From an uncultured Lachnospiraceae bacterium (GTDB taxonomy: Bacteria > Bacillota > Clostridia > Lachnospirales > Lachnospiraceae), in contig CAMWXE010000015.1 of NCBI GenBank assembly GCA_947178145.1, positions 1 through 64,000 on the forward strand: DNA of 64,000 bases, read 5' to 3'. Within the stretch, counting starts at the first letter, position 1. Each line of letters opens with the position of its first letter. Positions 55,126 to 64,000 of the stretch are shown here, piece by piece. A model generated the notes under the pieces. It saw only the letters and a program-made list of their open reading frames with translations, made no database searches and was not told where the DNA came from. The position numbers and the translations under genes are program-made.

Positions 55126-56793
55126 ATGGATAAGAAATTAGTGGCCAAAATGCTGGTGATAGTCCTTCTGACAGGAATGCTCGGCGGCTGTGGAAGCGAC
55201 AGGACAGACAGCAATCATGTCAGTCAGGTGGAAAGCGGGACTGCTGTGCCAGAGGAAAGTGCTTTATCAGAAGGAGAGGCATCCTCGCCGGAAGAGCAGT
55301 CTGCGCAGCCGGATACATCATCGGCGGAAGAGGAGGAGACAGAAATGACAGAAGTGTCATATAATCGTGTGAGTGTACATGACCCTTCGGTCATTTATGA
55401 CAATGGCACATATTACATCTTTGGCACGCATATGGCATGGGCAAAAAGCACGGATCTGATGAATTGGGAAAGTTTTCAGATGAATATCAATGCAGATTAC
55501 GCGAAATTGTTTGGAAAAGAGTGGGAGGAGTATTGTGAGACAGCATCCAATCCCAACCTGAACGGGAACCTGTGGGCGCCGGATGTCATTTATAATCCCA
55601 ATATGAGCAAATACTGTTTTTATATGAGTGTCAATGGCGATGATTGGAATTCAGTCATTGTCCTTCTCACCGCAGACAGTATTGAAGGTCCATATGAATA
55701 TGTGGGACCAGTGGTGTACTCTGGTTTTAACACTGACTCGCATGACGTGAAACTCACGGATGTATATCAGGTACTTGGGGATGGCGCTGACCTGACCAGA
55801 TACCAGAATGTTAAAAATACGAAACTGAACGCAATTGATCCCTGCGTCATCTTTGACGAGGAAGGTTCTCTCTGGATGGTATTTGGTTCCTGGTTTGGCG
55901 GTCTGTATATGCTCCGGCTCGATGAGAATACAGGCCTCCGCGATTACAATACGATATATGAAACGATACCAAACGAACAGGATGCCTATTATGGGTATAA
56001 GGTGCATGGGGGATTTGGTGTGTCAGGGGAAGGCCCCTATATTATAGAGCGGGATGGATATTATTATCTGTTTGTCTCTTACGGCGGACTGGTGGCAGAC
56101 GGCGGCTATCAGATCAGGGTATTCCGATCGGAAAACATCACGGGACCTTATGTGGACGAAGCGGGAAACAATGCAGTCTACACAAAAGAATGTAATGACC
56201 TGTTTGAGAAAGTCGGCGTTCGTATCATGGGTTCTTATGACTGGACGGGAAACCGTGAGATTCGTGTCGCACAGGGACATAACTCTGCTTATGTGACAGA
56301 AGATGGTGAGATTTTTATGGTATATCATTCGCGCTTTGCAGGCGGCAAGAACGGTATTACGGAGGCTCACGAAGTGCGGGTGCAGCAGCTTTTTGTGAAT
56401 GAGGACGGATGGCTTGTCGCAGCGCCCTATGAATATGCAGGCGAGAAGATTAGCGAGACAGGATACACTATGGATGAGATGTGTGGTGATTATGAGTTTG
56501 TCATTCACACACCGACGACATATTATCAGACAGCAGGCAGCAAGACGCTGGGGATCATGCAGCCATCGAACATAACATTAAATGAGGACGGTACAGTGAC
56601 GGGGGAACTAGAGGGACAGTGGACATATGAGGACGGCACGCCTGACATGACCATCACTGTCGGTGGTGTGACCTACAAGGGCGTCTTTGTGAAAATGCCG
56701 AGTGAACAGCTCTATTTTAATCCGAATGAGCGCAAAGTTGTCATGACTTTTACAGTCCTGGGTGACAATGTGACAGCATGGGGAAGTAAATAG
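55126..56793 (+). CDS. GH43 arabinanase-like lipoprotein
   Basis: A 555-residue enzyme with lipobox MLGGC (Cys about 23) and an acidic linker. The five-bladed propeller (about 90-425) has the GH43 residues: catalytic-base Asp in VHDPSVIYDNGTYY, transition Asp in NAIDPCVIFDEEG, and acid Glu in GEGPYIIERDGYYY, plus LWAPDVIYNP. A C-terminal beta-barrel (about 455-555) resembles the GH43 C-terminal domain of endo-1,5-alpha-L-arabinanases. It likely cuts arabinan at the cell surface and supplies the adjacent importers. ATG55126 is preferred over 55048 and 55111. Xylosidase activity cannot be excluded. Confidence 0.88.
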   Translation: MDKKLVAKMLVIVLLTGMLGGCGSDRTDSNHVSQVESGTAVPEESALSEGEASSPEEQSAQPDTSSAEEEETEMTEVSYNRVSVHDPSVIYDNGTYYIFGTHMAWAKSTDLMNWESFQMNINADYAKLFGKEWEEYCETASNPNLNGNLWAPDVIYNPNMSKYCFYMSVNGDDWNSVIVLLTADSIEGPYEYVGPVVYSGFNTDSHDVKLTDVYQVLGDGADLTRYQNVKNTKLNAIDPCVIFDEEGSLWMVFGSWFGGLYMLRLDENTGLRDYNTIYETIPNEQDAYYGYKVHGGFGVSGEGPYIIERDGYYYLFVSYGGLVADGGYQIRVFRSENITGPYVDEAGNNAVYTKECNDLFEKVGVRIMGSYDWTGNREIRVAQGHNSAYVTEDGEIFMVYHSRFAGGKNGITEAHEVRVQQLFVNEDGWLVAAPYEYAGEKISETGYTMDEMCGDYEFVIHTPTTYYQTAGSKTLGIMQPSNITLNEDGTVTGELEGQWTYEDGTPDMTITVGGVTYKGVFVKMPSEQLYFNPNERKVVMTFTVLGDNVTAWGSK

Positions 56794-56803
56794 ATTTTGG
56801 TAG

Positions 56804-56835
56804 AAAAGGTACTGGAAACGGTGCCTTTTTGTTTT
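56804..56835 (+). terminator. Terminator after GH43 gene
   Basis: AAAAGGTAC and GTGCCTTTTT (56821-56830) pair with one wobble and run into TTTTTG. It closes the carbohydrate locus. Confidence 0.75.
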
Positions 56836-56836
56836 G

Positions 56837-57085
56837 CGTAAAATTTAAATTTTGTCTGTACAATTAATATACATCGTACTATAATATTATTAGTTGAGTC
56901 CCATAGAGATTTGTACAATATGTACTTGTGAGCTTGCGTATCGATGCGGGATTGTGCAATTTAATCTATGAGACTGCCAAGGAGTTGAAGATCTGGTAAG
57001 ACATGATATAACCGACATTAAATTTTTAATGCCGGTTATCGTTGATTTATCGTGTATAATAAGAAATGAAATGAGTGAGGATGAT
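56837..57085 (+). other. Gap before MoxR operon with a stem-loop
   Basis: This 250-base AT-rich gap holds no gene. ATAACCG (57008-57014) pairs with CGGTTAT (57033-57039), extended by CATTA/TAATG, giving a stem-loop just before the operon. TATAAT occurs at 57055-57060 and 56880-56885, but neither has a good -35. Confidence 0.45.
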
Positions 57086-58018
57086 ATGGAAAGCAATCGT
57101 ATCTTGTCAAAGATTGAGGAAAATGTAGCGAAGGTGATGATTGGAAAAAAGGAAGTCACAAGACTGCTTCTGGCTTCTCTGGCAGCGGGAGGCCACGTAC
57201 TGCTGGAGGATGTGCCGGGAACGGGGAAGACTGTACTTGCGCGGGCGCTTGCAAAGTCAATGGGATGTGCGTTTGAGAGAGTACAGTTTACACCAGATCT
57301 GCTTCCAAGCGATGTGACAGGACTGTCATTTTTTAGTCAGGAAAAGGGCGCGTTCACCTTCAAAGAAGGGCCTGTTTTTACCAATATACTGCTGGCGGAT
57401 GAGATTAACCGCGCTACGCCGAGGACGCAGTCAAGCCTTCTCGAGTGTATGGCGGAAGGGCAGGTGACGGTGGACGGGGAGACAAGAATCCTGGAGGTGC
57501 CGTTTTTTGTCATAGCCACACAGAATCCGGTGGAGACAATCGGGTGTTTTCCGCTGCCGGAAGCGCAGCTCGACCGTTTTATCATGAAGATACATATGGG
57601 AGCACTGAGTGAGACGGAGGAGCGCCAGATGATAGACCGGTTTATCAACGCCGAGCCGCTTGCAGGGATTGAGGCCGTATGCAGTGCAGAAGAGATCAGG
57701 AAACTGCAGGGGATGTGCCGTCAGGTGTACGTGCATGACGATCTGCGCAATTATATTGTGGCGCTGGTGCAGGCGACCAGAAAAAACAAAGCGGGTGTGA
57801 GTCCGAGAGGGACGCTGGCACTTCTGCGCGCCTCACAAGGCTATGCGCTGGTGCAGGGACGGGATTATGTCGTGCCGGAGGATATTAAGGATGTGGCGCA
57901 TAATGTGCTGTGCCACAGGCTGATTGGTGAGTTTGACGATATACAGAAGTCATCGGCGGTTACCGGGATTTTGAACAGCATCGAACTGCCGACAGAGGAT
58001 TGGAAGGCGAAGCGATGA
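57086..58018 (+). CDS. MoxR-family AAA+ ATPase
   Basis: A 310-residue AAA+ protein. Walker A GVPGTGKT-type is seen as EDVPGTGKTVLA, Walker B as ILLADEINRATP, with sensor 1 IATQNPVE and the C-terminal VSPRGTLALLRASQ. MoxR ATPases act as chaperones for metal or complex insertion and usually pair with DUF58 proteins. ATG57086 follows GTGAGG and matches the family start (ESNRILSKIEENVAKVMIG). It overlaps the DUF58 gene by 4 bases. Confidence 0.94.
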   Translation: MESNRILSKIEENVAKVMIGKKEVTRLLLASLAAGGHVLLEDVPGTGKTVLARALAKSMGCAFERVQFTPDLLPSDVTGLSFFSQEKGAFTFKEGPVFTNILLADEINRATPRTQSSLLECMAEGQVTVDGETRILEVPFFVIATQNPVETIGCFPLPEAQLDRFIMKIHMGALSETEERQMIDRFINAEPLAGIEAVCSAEEIRKLQGMCRQVYVHDDLRNYIVALVQATRKNKAGVSPRGTLALLRASQGYALVQGRDYVVPEDIKDVAHNVLCHRLIGEFDDIQKSSAVTGILNSIELPTEDWKAKR

Positions 58019-59148
58019 TTACTGTTTTTTTGCTTGGAGTGCTGCTTGTCGGCGTTCTGTGGAAATTGTACTATCAATATCAGTGGGCGAGGGAAGTCAC
58101 CGTAAAGCTGTGGTTTGAGACGGATGCGGTGTATGCCGGGCAGGAGACAAAACTCTATGAGGTGATCGAAAATAGAAAAAGGATGCCGGTTCCTGTGCTG
58201 GAGGTTGGTTTTCACACGAGGAAGGAGCTTGATTTTGCTGAGGTTGAGAATACCAATGTCAGTGATTATCTCTATAAAAGGGATGTGTTTTCGGTGCTGG
58301 GCAGACAGAAAATTACCAGGGAGATACCCGTGAAATGTACAAAACGCGGGAAGTATCTGGCAAGCGATGCGGACATCACAACACACACTTTATTATATAG
58401 GAAGCATTACAGTAAAGCGATTGCGACAGAGGCGGAAATCTATGTGTATCCCAAAATGACAGATGTGTCGGAAATAGTGACCGTGTGCGAGCGCATGCTG
58501 GGAACACTCCAGTGTGCGAAAAGACTTTATGAGGACCCGTTTGCATTCCGCACCATCCGGAATTATACCACAGACGACCCCATGAAAACAATCAACTGGA
58601 AGGCGAGTGCAAAGACTGGTTCCCTCATGGTCAACACCTTTGACTCGGCACAGTCCCAGAAAGCGATGATTTTTCTGGATGTGGAGGATACAGGTATTTT
58701 AAAATACGAGGACCTCGTGGAGGAGAGCATCGCTCTGGCGGCAACGATTATGCGCAGACTGATGCGGCAGAATATCGAGGTTGGATTTGTATACAACGGG
58801 AAAAACGGCGAGGTGTTTCTGCCGGCAAACAACAGGGGAAATCGCATTGTTTTTGAGCGTCTGCTCGCAGAGTATGACAAGGAAGACGGTGCGGGAGATT
58901 TTAGACAGCTTATCACGGATTTATTTTCTGATCTGTTTGTACAAAAACCACTCTCTGAGGACACGCTCCTTGTGTTCGTCACAAAAAACTGGAATGACCA
59001 GATGAGGACATTGATCGGGGAGTGCGTTGGCGAGTATCAGACCCTGGTCATTGTGCCGGTTTACAGGGGAGAGAGACATGGCCTGAAAGATTCTGCAAAG
59101 AGTAGAGACAATATCTGTGTACTGATTAAGGAGGTGGAGCGGACATGA
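58015..59148 (+). CDS. DUF58 (von Willebrand-like) protein
   Basis: A 377-residue protein with one N-terminal membrane helix and the DUF58 core FRTIRNYTTDDPMKTINWKASAKTG (partly quoted), then a VWA-like segment with AMIFLDVEDTG. DUF58 proteins work with MoxR ATPases; their clients are mostly unknown. Start ATG58015 overlaps the MoxR stop (ATGA) with GGAAGG 7 bases upstream. It overlaps the next gene by 4 bases as well, so all three are coupled. Confidence 0.92.
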   Translation: MITVFLLGVLLVGVLWKLYYQYQWAREVTVKLWFETDAVYAGQETKLYEVIENRKRMPVPVLEVGFHTRKELDFAEVENTNVSDYLYKRDVFSVLGRQKITREIPVKCTKRGKYLASDADITTHTLLYRKHYSKAIATEAEIYVYPKMTDVSEIVTVCERMLGTLQCAKRLYEDPFAFRTIRNYTTDDPMKTINWKASAKTGSLMVNTFDSAQSQKAMIFLDVEDTGILKYEDLVEESIALAATIMRRLMRQNIEVGFVYNGKNGEVFLPANNRGNRIVFERLLAEYDKEDGAGDFRQLITDLFSDLFVQKPLSEDTLLVFVTKNWNDQMRTLIGECVGEYQTLVIVPVYRGERHGLKDSAKSRDNICVLIKEVERT

Positions 59149-60389
59149 TCCTGGGTCGATGCCTGAAAGGGATGGAATATCTTCATTCAGCCCTCTTTTT
59201 TGCAATGTTTGTTCCATTGGTTTATGCCGTGACGGAGTGGTCTGATCCCGCAGGCACGGGTGTGTTATATCTCAAATGCCTTTTAATCATAATTTCGGTC
59301 ATTGTCACAGAGCGGGCGGCAAAGCGGCTAAAAAGTTTTGTTCTCTATGTTGTGGTCTGTGTCCTGCTTCTGGCTGGAATTGGTTGTATCACTGGATTGA
59401 TCGCGTATTTTTCAGGAGAGAAGGGGCATTTTGAATCGCATGAGGTCTGTTATTGCGCTGTAATGCTTGCAGAGACGTTTTTTATTGTCGTGAAGCGTTT
59501 TGCAGACAGAGTCAAGGCTGCAAAATGGGAGAGAGAGGAACCACTGGCGGCTAAGCGAATCAGTTTTTTAGACGCCCCGGCATGTTCGCTTGTGTGGTAT
59601 TTTGTCGTGTTTTATCTGCTGGGGATTTGCCTGAATGCAAGGCTCTTGTGCGATATTGCCCTTTTTAGCGCCATCGTATATACGTTTCTTGCGCTGGTCT
59701 ATGAATATTTTGGTGCGACCATGGCATATTTGGAGATGAACAGGCGTACCAGAGGGATTCCGCGACGGCGTCTGTACGGGGTGAGCTTTTCAATGCTTCT
59801 GATCTTTGCAGCATTTCTGTTTGCGGGAATGATGCCGGCAGTTTTTCTGTCAGGTTTGCGGCAGTACACCGATATCCGTGACTGGTTTGAGGGCGTGGAG
59901 CTGATGCCTTATGAATATGAGAGCGATGCTGCTTTTCAGCCGCCGGCTGCAGGTGGACCGGGGTGGATGGAGCTTTTGGATGACGGGGAGCCGGCCCCGG
60001 AGCCTTCCATGGTTGTAAGTGCGGTATTTTGGGCAATCGGTGCCGCGTGTGTGGCGGCTTTTTTGTATGGTGTCTTTCAGATGATCAGGCAAATACTTCG
60101 GGATTTCCGCAATAGCCGTGACGAGAATGGAGACCTCGTCGAGGAGATTGAGGATGACCAGAATATGAGACAAAGAGAGGAACTTTTTAACAGGAAAGGA
60201 CGACGCGGTGCAGAGAGTGAGGCAGAGCGTATCCGGCGCAGATACCGCAAGATGATACGAAAGCACAGGAAAGAGAGACCAGCGCCGTATGAATCGCCGT
60301 CGGAGATTGAGGAGTATGCCGGATTGAAAAGTGATGAACAGATGCAGCAGCTTCACAGGCAGTATGAGGAAGTGCGATACGGTAAATGA
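59145..60389 (+). CDS. DUF4129-like membrane protein of MoxR operon
   Basis: A 414-residue protein with about six membrane helices in residues 10-260, another near 285-305, and a cytosolic tail. The tail has RIRRRYRKMIRKHRKER followed by YESPSEIEEYAG, resembling the DUF4129 pattern (RRRYR...TPxE). In related operons this position is held by a transglutaminase-DUF4129 fusion; no Cys-His-Asp transglutaminase core is visible here. It is coupled to the DUF58 gene. The following 150-base AT-rich gap holds no further gene. Confidence 0.72.
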   Translation: MILGRCLKGMEYLHSALFFAMFVPLVYAVTEWSDPAGTGVLYLKCLLIIISVIVTERAAKRLKSFVLYVVVCVLLLAGIGCITGLIAYFSGEKGHFESHEVCYCAVMLAETFFIVVKRFADRVKAAKWEREEPLAAKRISFLDAPACSLVWYFVVFYLLGICLNARLLCDIALFSAIVYTFLALVYEYFGATMAYLEMNRRTRGIPRRRLYGVSFSMLLIFAAFLFAGMMPAVFLSGLRQYTDIRDWFEGVELMPYEYESDAAFQPPAAGGPGWMELLDDGEPAPEPSMVVSAVFWAIGAACVAAFLYGVFQMIRQILRDFRNSRDENGDLVEEIEDDQNMRQREELFNRKGRRGAESEAERIRRRYRKMIRKHRKERPAPYESPSEIEEYAGLKSDEQMQQLHRQYEEVRYGK

Positions 60390-60542
60390 TAAAAAAAGTT
60401 TTAAATTCTGTTATTAACTTGCGAAAAAGCGGAAATTGGATTAATATAGAAATAATATAGCAAAGTAGTTTTTGTAATAACAAATGGAAACGTTACAGGA
60501 ACAGAGCGAGAGACCAGACAGGATTGCGAAAGAGGTTATTGA

Positions 60543-61631
60543 ATGAATCGTAAGAAAAAAAGAGGTGGGACCGAGGTGGCATTCCGGCCGCAGACCATTA
60601 TTGAAGCCAGATACGACCTCGACAGAAGGCAGAATGATATCTTGGATATCCTGCTTGGGATTGTCGGTGAAGGGGATGACACGGAGGAGAACACGCGCTA
60701 TGAGATTAATATCGGTGATGTGAAGCACCTCTATAATCTTCAGGATGAATCCAATGCCTACAATTATCTGCAGAAGGCTGTAAAAAAATTCGAGGGGCTT
60801 GGTTTCCGTCTGAAAGAGGACGAAGGAACGGATATTTATTACCCGTGGTTCAGCAAAATTAAGTACCAGAAAAAGCGCGGCGATGAGGGCCGGAGCAAGA
60901 TTGTGCTCGATCTTCACCCCGAAGTCAAGGAAATGATTATGTCCGCAAAACAGGGGGCATACTACCGGATCGAATATCCGCTGAATCTCACCAAGAAATA
61001 CTCAAAGCGGCTCTATTATCTGCTGAAAGACAAGGAGACCTTTAACGGAGGTGTCTTTGTCATCGCGTTTGATGAGCTCCGCAAGATGATGAAGATACCG
61101 GATTCCTACGCAAACGGAAATGTCAAGCGGGAGATTCTCGATAAGCCTTATGAGGAGATCAACGGAAACACGGATATCTCTTTTGAGTACGAATTAATTC
61201 ACGAAAAGCTGCCAAGCGGGCAGAGAGGTATCAGCGCAGTCCGCTTCAAGGTAAAGCGCGTGAAGAGAAACCGCACGATTGTCGAGTATGAGACGATTGA
61301 ACAGAACGGTGAATCGGTGATAGCCACAGAGGATGAGCAGGAGATTATCGATCTTTTCGACTGCACGCTCAAGGAGGCAAAAGATATCCTGCGCACAGCA
61401 AAATCAAACGACCGCACACACGAACAATTGACGGAGATTTTAACGTATACACTCAAAAAGCAAGTCGAGAATAAAGTAGGGTATGTGCTTACCATCCTGA
61501 AAAACGGATACAATGAGCCGACAAGGCTCAGCGGGGAGAAAAAAGGTTCTGCGTGGAACAACAAGGATTTGGATACCGCTTACTCACAGATGAATTTTGC
61601 GGATCTGGAGAAGCAGATTTTATCGAATTAG
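60543..61631 (+). CDS. Rep_3-type replication initiator homologue
   Basis: A 362-residue protein with the two-winged-helix fold of plasmid initiators: RYDLDRRQNDILDILLGIV at the start, LNLTKKYSKRLYYLLKDKET in the centre, and DELRKMMKIPDSYANGNVKREILDKPYEEIN as WH2 (quoted in parts). Plasmid RepB proteins bind iterons to start replication. Here no iterons, parAB or mobilisation genes are nearby, and the gene sits among chromosomal genes, so it may be a captured plasmid gene or a host regulator. ATG60543 follows AAAGAGG at 5-7 bases. Confidence 0.78.
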   Translation: MNRKKKRGGTEVAFRPQTIIEARYDLDRRQNDILDILLGIVGEGDDTEENTRYEINIGDVKHLYNLQDESNAYNYLQKAVKKFEGLGFRLKEDEGTDIYYPWFSKIKYQKKRGDEGRSKIVLDLHPEVKEMIMSAKQGAYYRIEYPLNLTKKYSKRLYYLLKDKETFNGGVFVIAFDELRKMMKIPDSYANGNVKREILDKPYEEINGNTDISFEYELIHEKLPSGQRGISAVRFKVKRVKRNRTIVEYETIEQNGESVIATEDEQEIIDLFDCTLKEAKDILRTAKSNDRTHEQLTEILTYTLKKQVENKVGYVLTILKNGYNEPTRLSGEKKGSAWNNKDLDTAYSQMNFADLEKQILSN

Positions 61632-61648
61632 ATGGACGGAGGCTTAAA

Positions 61649-62326
61649 GTGGAGCGCTTACAGGCGGTGAATATTGCAAGCTCATATGGAAAGAAGAAGG
61701 TGCTCTGGAGTGTGAATATCACAGCTGGCGCAGGACAGTGTGTCGGTATCGTAGGGACAAACGGCTGCGGAAAATCGACGCTGTTGAATATCCTTGCCGG
61801 ATTGAGAAAAGCGGATGCCGGGGATATTTATTTTGATGGCAGTCACGCGCAGGGCAGACAGCCTTTTATCAACTATGTGGGTTATGTACCACAGGAGAGT
61901 AATCTGATACCAGAGTTGAGTGTGATGGATAACTTGCGTTTGTGGTATCAGGATGCGGGCATGCTGAGACAGTCGCTTGAGCAGGGATTTTTGAGGGCGC
62001 TTGGCGTTGAGCAGATGAGCCGCTTAAAGGCGGGAATGCTTTCGGGTGGGATGCGCAAGCGCGTGAGCATCGGATGCGCACTGGCGGGCAATCCGCCGAT
62101 TCTGCTGTTGGATGAGCCGGATGCGGCACTGGATCTCCCGGGAAAGGCAGACATCAGACAGTATCTTTGCATGTATAAGCAGATGGGGGGCACAATTCTT
62201 CTCGCCACACATGATGAGATGGATTTGGATTTATGTGACAGCGTATATGCTCTCTGCAAGGGTGTGAGCAAAGAGATTGACAGAACGTTGAGAGGACAAA
62301 ATTTGCTGAATCAAATAAAGGAGTAG
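61649..62326 (+). CDS. ABC transporter ATP-binding protein
   Basis: A 225-residue ATPase: Walker A GTNGCGKST (about residue 37), signature LSGGMRKRVSIG, Walker B LLLDEPDAALD, and His switch LATHDEMD. It starts with GTG61649, six bases after GGAGG (61638-61642), instead of an in-frame ATG inside the Rep gene. No permease is adjacent; the next gene is a single-pass membrane protein, so it may serve an incomplete or unusual exporter that continues beyond the window. Confidence 0.88.
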   Translation: MERLQAVNIASSYGKKKVLWSVNITAGAGQCVGIVGTNGCGKSTLLNILAGLRKADAGDIYFDGSHAQGRQPFINYVGYVPQESNLIPELSVMDNLRLWYQDAGMLRQSLEQGFLRALGVEQMSRLKAGMLSGGMRKRVSIGCALAGNPPILLLDEPDAALDLPGKADIRQYLCMYKQMGGTILLATHDEMDLDLCDSVYALCKGVSKEIDRTLRGQNLLNQIKE

Positions 62327-62332
62327 AGTGAA

Positions 62333-64000
62333 TTGGAAGAAAATAATAAAAATGGGACAAATGCAGAGCGTTCTGGCAGTGAAGGTCTGTTGTACGGTGC
62401 AGAGTCGCACGAGGAAGTAAAAGAGGGTGGAAATTCCCTGGCATACAGTGCTGAATCACAATCTCAGGATACTGCAGTCATCAACTCAGTGCATTTGGAC
62501 AAATCGCCAGAATCAAAGAATCAGGATATGGTGCCAGTGCAGTTAAGAAAGACATCAGAACCTGAACATCAGGATTCAGCTCCTGTACAGTTGGAGAAAT
62601 CGTCCAGCATAGAATCTCCGACTGCGCAGTCATCGCCCAGCCCGTTTTATCAGCCTGAAAACAGCCAGCCGATGGGGCAGAATCCGTATATTCAGCCGAT
62701 GGACGGAAACCTGATGAATCAAAATCCAGCGGGCTTTGGTCCGATACAGGTTCCGCCGCCAATCTTGGGTGTACCGGAATCGAAGCCAGAGAAAAAAAAG
62801 ACCGGCCTTGTGGTTGGCGTGTTGTGCGCAGTGGCAGTGCTCATTGTCATCGCAGCCGGCGGTCTTTTATTCAAATCACTTCTGGGCGGAGGAGATCCCA
62901 GGGCACAGCTCGCCAAAGGGATGGCAAACATGGCAAAGGAGATGGCGGCATATCAGAGTTCGGTGGCCAGGGATATTGATTTTGCCGCATTAAACCAGTT
63001 GAAGGATACGAGTCCGATACATACCAGGATTGATATGTCCTTTACGGATCCCAATTCTACGGGAAGTATTGACAATATTGCAGTCACGCTGGATGGAGTC
63101 ACGGACTATCAGAAAGAGATGGCAGAGTACAATGTGAGCGTTGGCGCATTTGGGTTCAAGATGAACGTCGCCAGTATTGTCGCTGCTGACAATACGTTGT
63201 ATTTGAGTGCCCCTCTGGTTTTTCAGAAGGAGGTATACAGTCTTGAACTGACAAATCTTGGAAGGGATTTTAATAAGTCTGCATGGTCCGGCCTGTTGGG
63301 CGAGACACTGCCGGAGGATTATTCGCTGACATTGTTTGGTGATAATGCGGCGTCCGTTGACAGCGGGGGATCGCTTGTGGATAGTGAGCTTGAAAAGATT
63401 TTTGGCAGACAGGGTGTAACTTTTGCGGAATCCATAACATTTGAGGCGATCGGGCAAAAGCGTGAGTTTTCGTTTGATGGCACGGTTGCGGAATATGGCG
63501 GTGTACGGGTTACGATGGATAAGGATGCATATAATGAAGCCATAGAAGCGATGAAGAATGATATTCTTGCAAGTGACTATTATATTGACATAGTGAAAGA
63601 ATACGAGACCGTATACGGCAGTGATTTTGACGAGTTTAAGGCGGAGATGGACAGTGTCATCGAGCAGATTTTCGGGATAAGATATGAGCAGGATGTCGTC
63701 ATCGATTTTTACATGGATAAAAAAGGGCGGATTGTCAATATCTCGACCCCGCAGGATATCGCGGTCTCCAGTGAGTACTCCGATGTCGACTCGTTTGCGA
63801 TCGATATCGATTTTTCGGGGCAGGAGCGCACACTGGATTCTATTGAGGGCGGTATTTATGTGCAGTCCGGAGATGAGATTCTGTTTATGGAAATATCGAG
63901 GAAGGCAGCGATTACAGATGATTTTTATGACGAAGATTTGACATTGCGCATTCAGGAGAGCAGCAGTGACGATGAGATTACTTTCTGGTATACAAACCAG
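62333..64000 (+). CDS. Membrane-anchored hypothetical protein (cut by window edge)
   Basis: The frame from TTG62333 stays open for 556 codons to the window end. AAAGGAG (62318-62323) lies upstream. The first 155 residues are hydrophilic and rich in Gln, Pro, Ser and Asn (disordered cytosolic part), followed by basic KPEKKK and one membrane helix (about 160-182), then a large extracellular domain with many Asp and Tyr residues. It starts 6 bases after the ABC ATPase and is surely in the same operon. No family was firmly recognised. Confidence 0.75.
   Translation, partial: MEENNKNGTNAERSGSEGLLYGAESHEEVKEGGNSLAYSAESQSQDTAVINSVHLDKSPESKNQDMVPVQLRKTSEPEHQDSAPVQLEKSSSIESPTAQSSPSPFYQPENSQPMGQNPYIQPMDGNLMNQNPAGFGPIQVPPPILGVPESKPEKKKTGLVVGVLCAVAVLIVIAAGGLLFKSLLGGGDPRAQLAKGMANMAKEMAAYQSSVARDIDFAALNQLKDTSPIHTRIDMSFTDPNSTGSIDNIAVTLDGVTDYQKEMAEYNVSVGAFGFKMNVASIVAADNTLYLSAPLVFQKEVYSLELTNLGRDFNKSAWSGLLGETLPEDYSLTLFGDNAASVDSGGSLVDSELEKIFGRQGVTFAESITFEAIGQKREFSFDGTVAEYGGVRVTMDKDAYNEAIEAMKNDILASDYYIDIVKEYETVYGSDFDEFKAEMDSVIEQIFGIRYEQDVVIDFYMDKKGRIVNISTPQDIAVSSEYSDVDSFAIDIDFSGQERTLDSIEGGIYVQSGDEILFMEISRKAAITDDFYDEDLTLRIQESSSDDEITFWYTNQ

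Overview
The window looks like chromosomal DNA of a Gram-positive anaerobe of class Clostridia, most likely family Lachnospiraceae. This is inferred from the gene families (DUF5696, ArsR-type sugar regulators, tandem-domain MerR proteins, a BlaR1/BlaI pair), the strong AGGAGG ribosome binding sites, the frequent TTG starts, and the absence of outer-membrane genes. Most genes lie on the + strand. No rRNA, CRISPR array, transposase or phage structural gene was seen. One tRNA-Gln lies at the left end.

Left part (1-9 kb): tRNA-Gln, a decayed erm-type rRNA methyltransferase, a Sel1/DUF4241 protein, a macrodomain protein, a MerR-type regulator with a textbook 19-bp-spacer promoter, and an HD phosphohydrolase. 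Short intergenic repeats of several families are scattered here and elsewhere.

Defence region (7.6-22.7 kb): a Wadjet-type anti-plasmid system in split form. The nuclease subunit jetD (7864-8985) follows five iterated palindromes and ends at a strong terminator. A three-gene ABC-2 exporter (9376-11812) comes next, then jetA, jetB and jetC (11990-18954). A palindromic repeat separates jetA from jetB. Downstream are a roughly 320-bp element with imperfect inverted termini, an in-frame chimera of a GHKL ATPase N-terminus and a DEAH helicase/DUF3427 C-terminus that lacks helicase motif I, and a Nudix hydrolase.

Middle (22.8-41.5 kb): three consecutive lipoprotein genes, one interrupted by a single amber codon. 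A class B penicillin-binding protein follows whose promoter carries a BlaI-type operator, convergent with blaI-blaR1, which carries a second such operator. Then come a MerR-controlled aldo/keto reductase, an aminotransferase, a patatin-like lipase, uppP, and a noncanonical Hsp70 operon (GrpE-like, short DnaK-like, and a J-like/TPR/SEC-C protein without HPD).

Carbohydrate locus (40.6-56.8 kb): a divergent ArsR-family regulator, two solute-binding proteins, two permease pairs, an NHL/TPR/membrane protein, a DUF5696 protein and a GH43 arabinanase-like lipoprotein. No ATPase is encoded here, so a shared MsmK-type ATPase is expected. An AAATATTTAA-like motif recurs at the regulator promoter and before the second binding protein.

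Right end (57-64 kb): a MoxR/DUF58/DUF4129-like operon, a plasmid-type Rep_3 initiator homologue, an ABC ATPase, and a membrane-anchored protein cut by the window edge.
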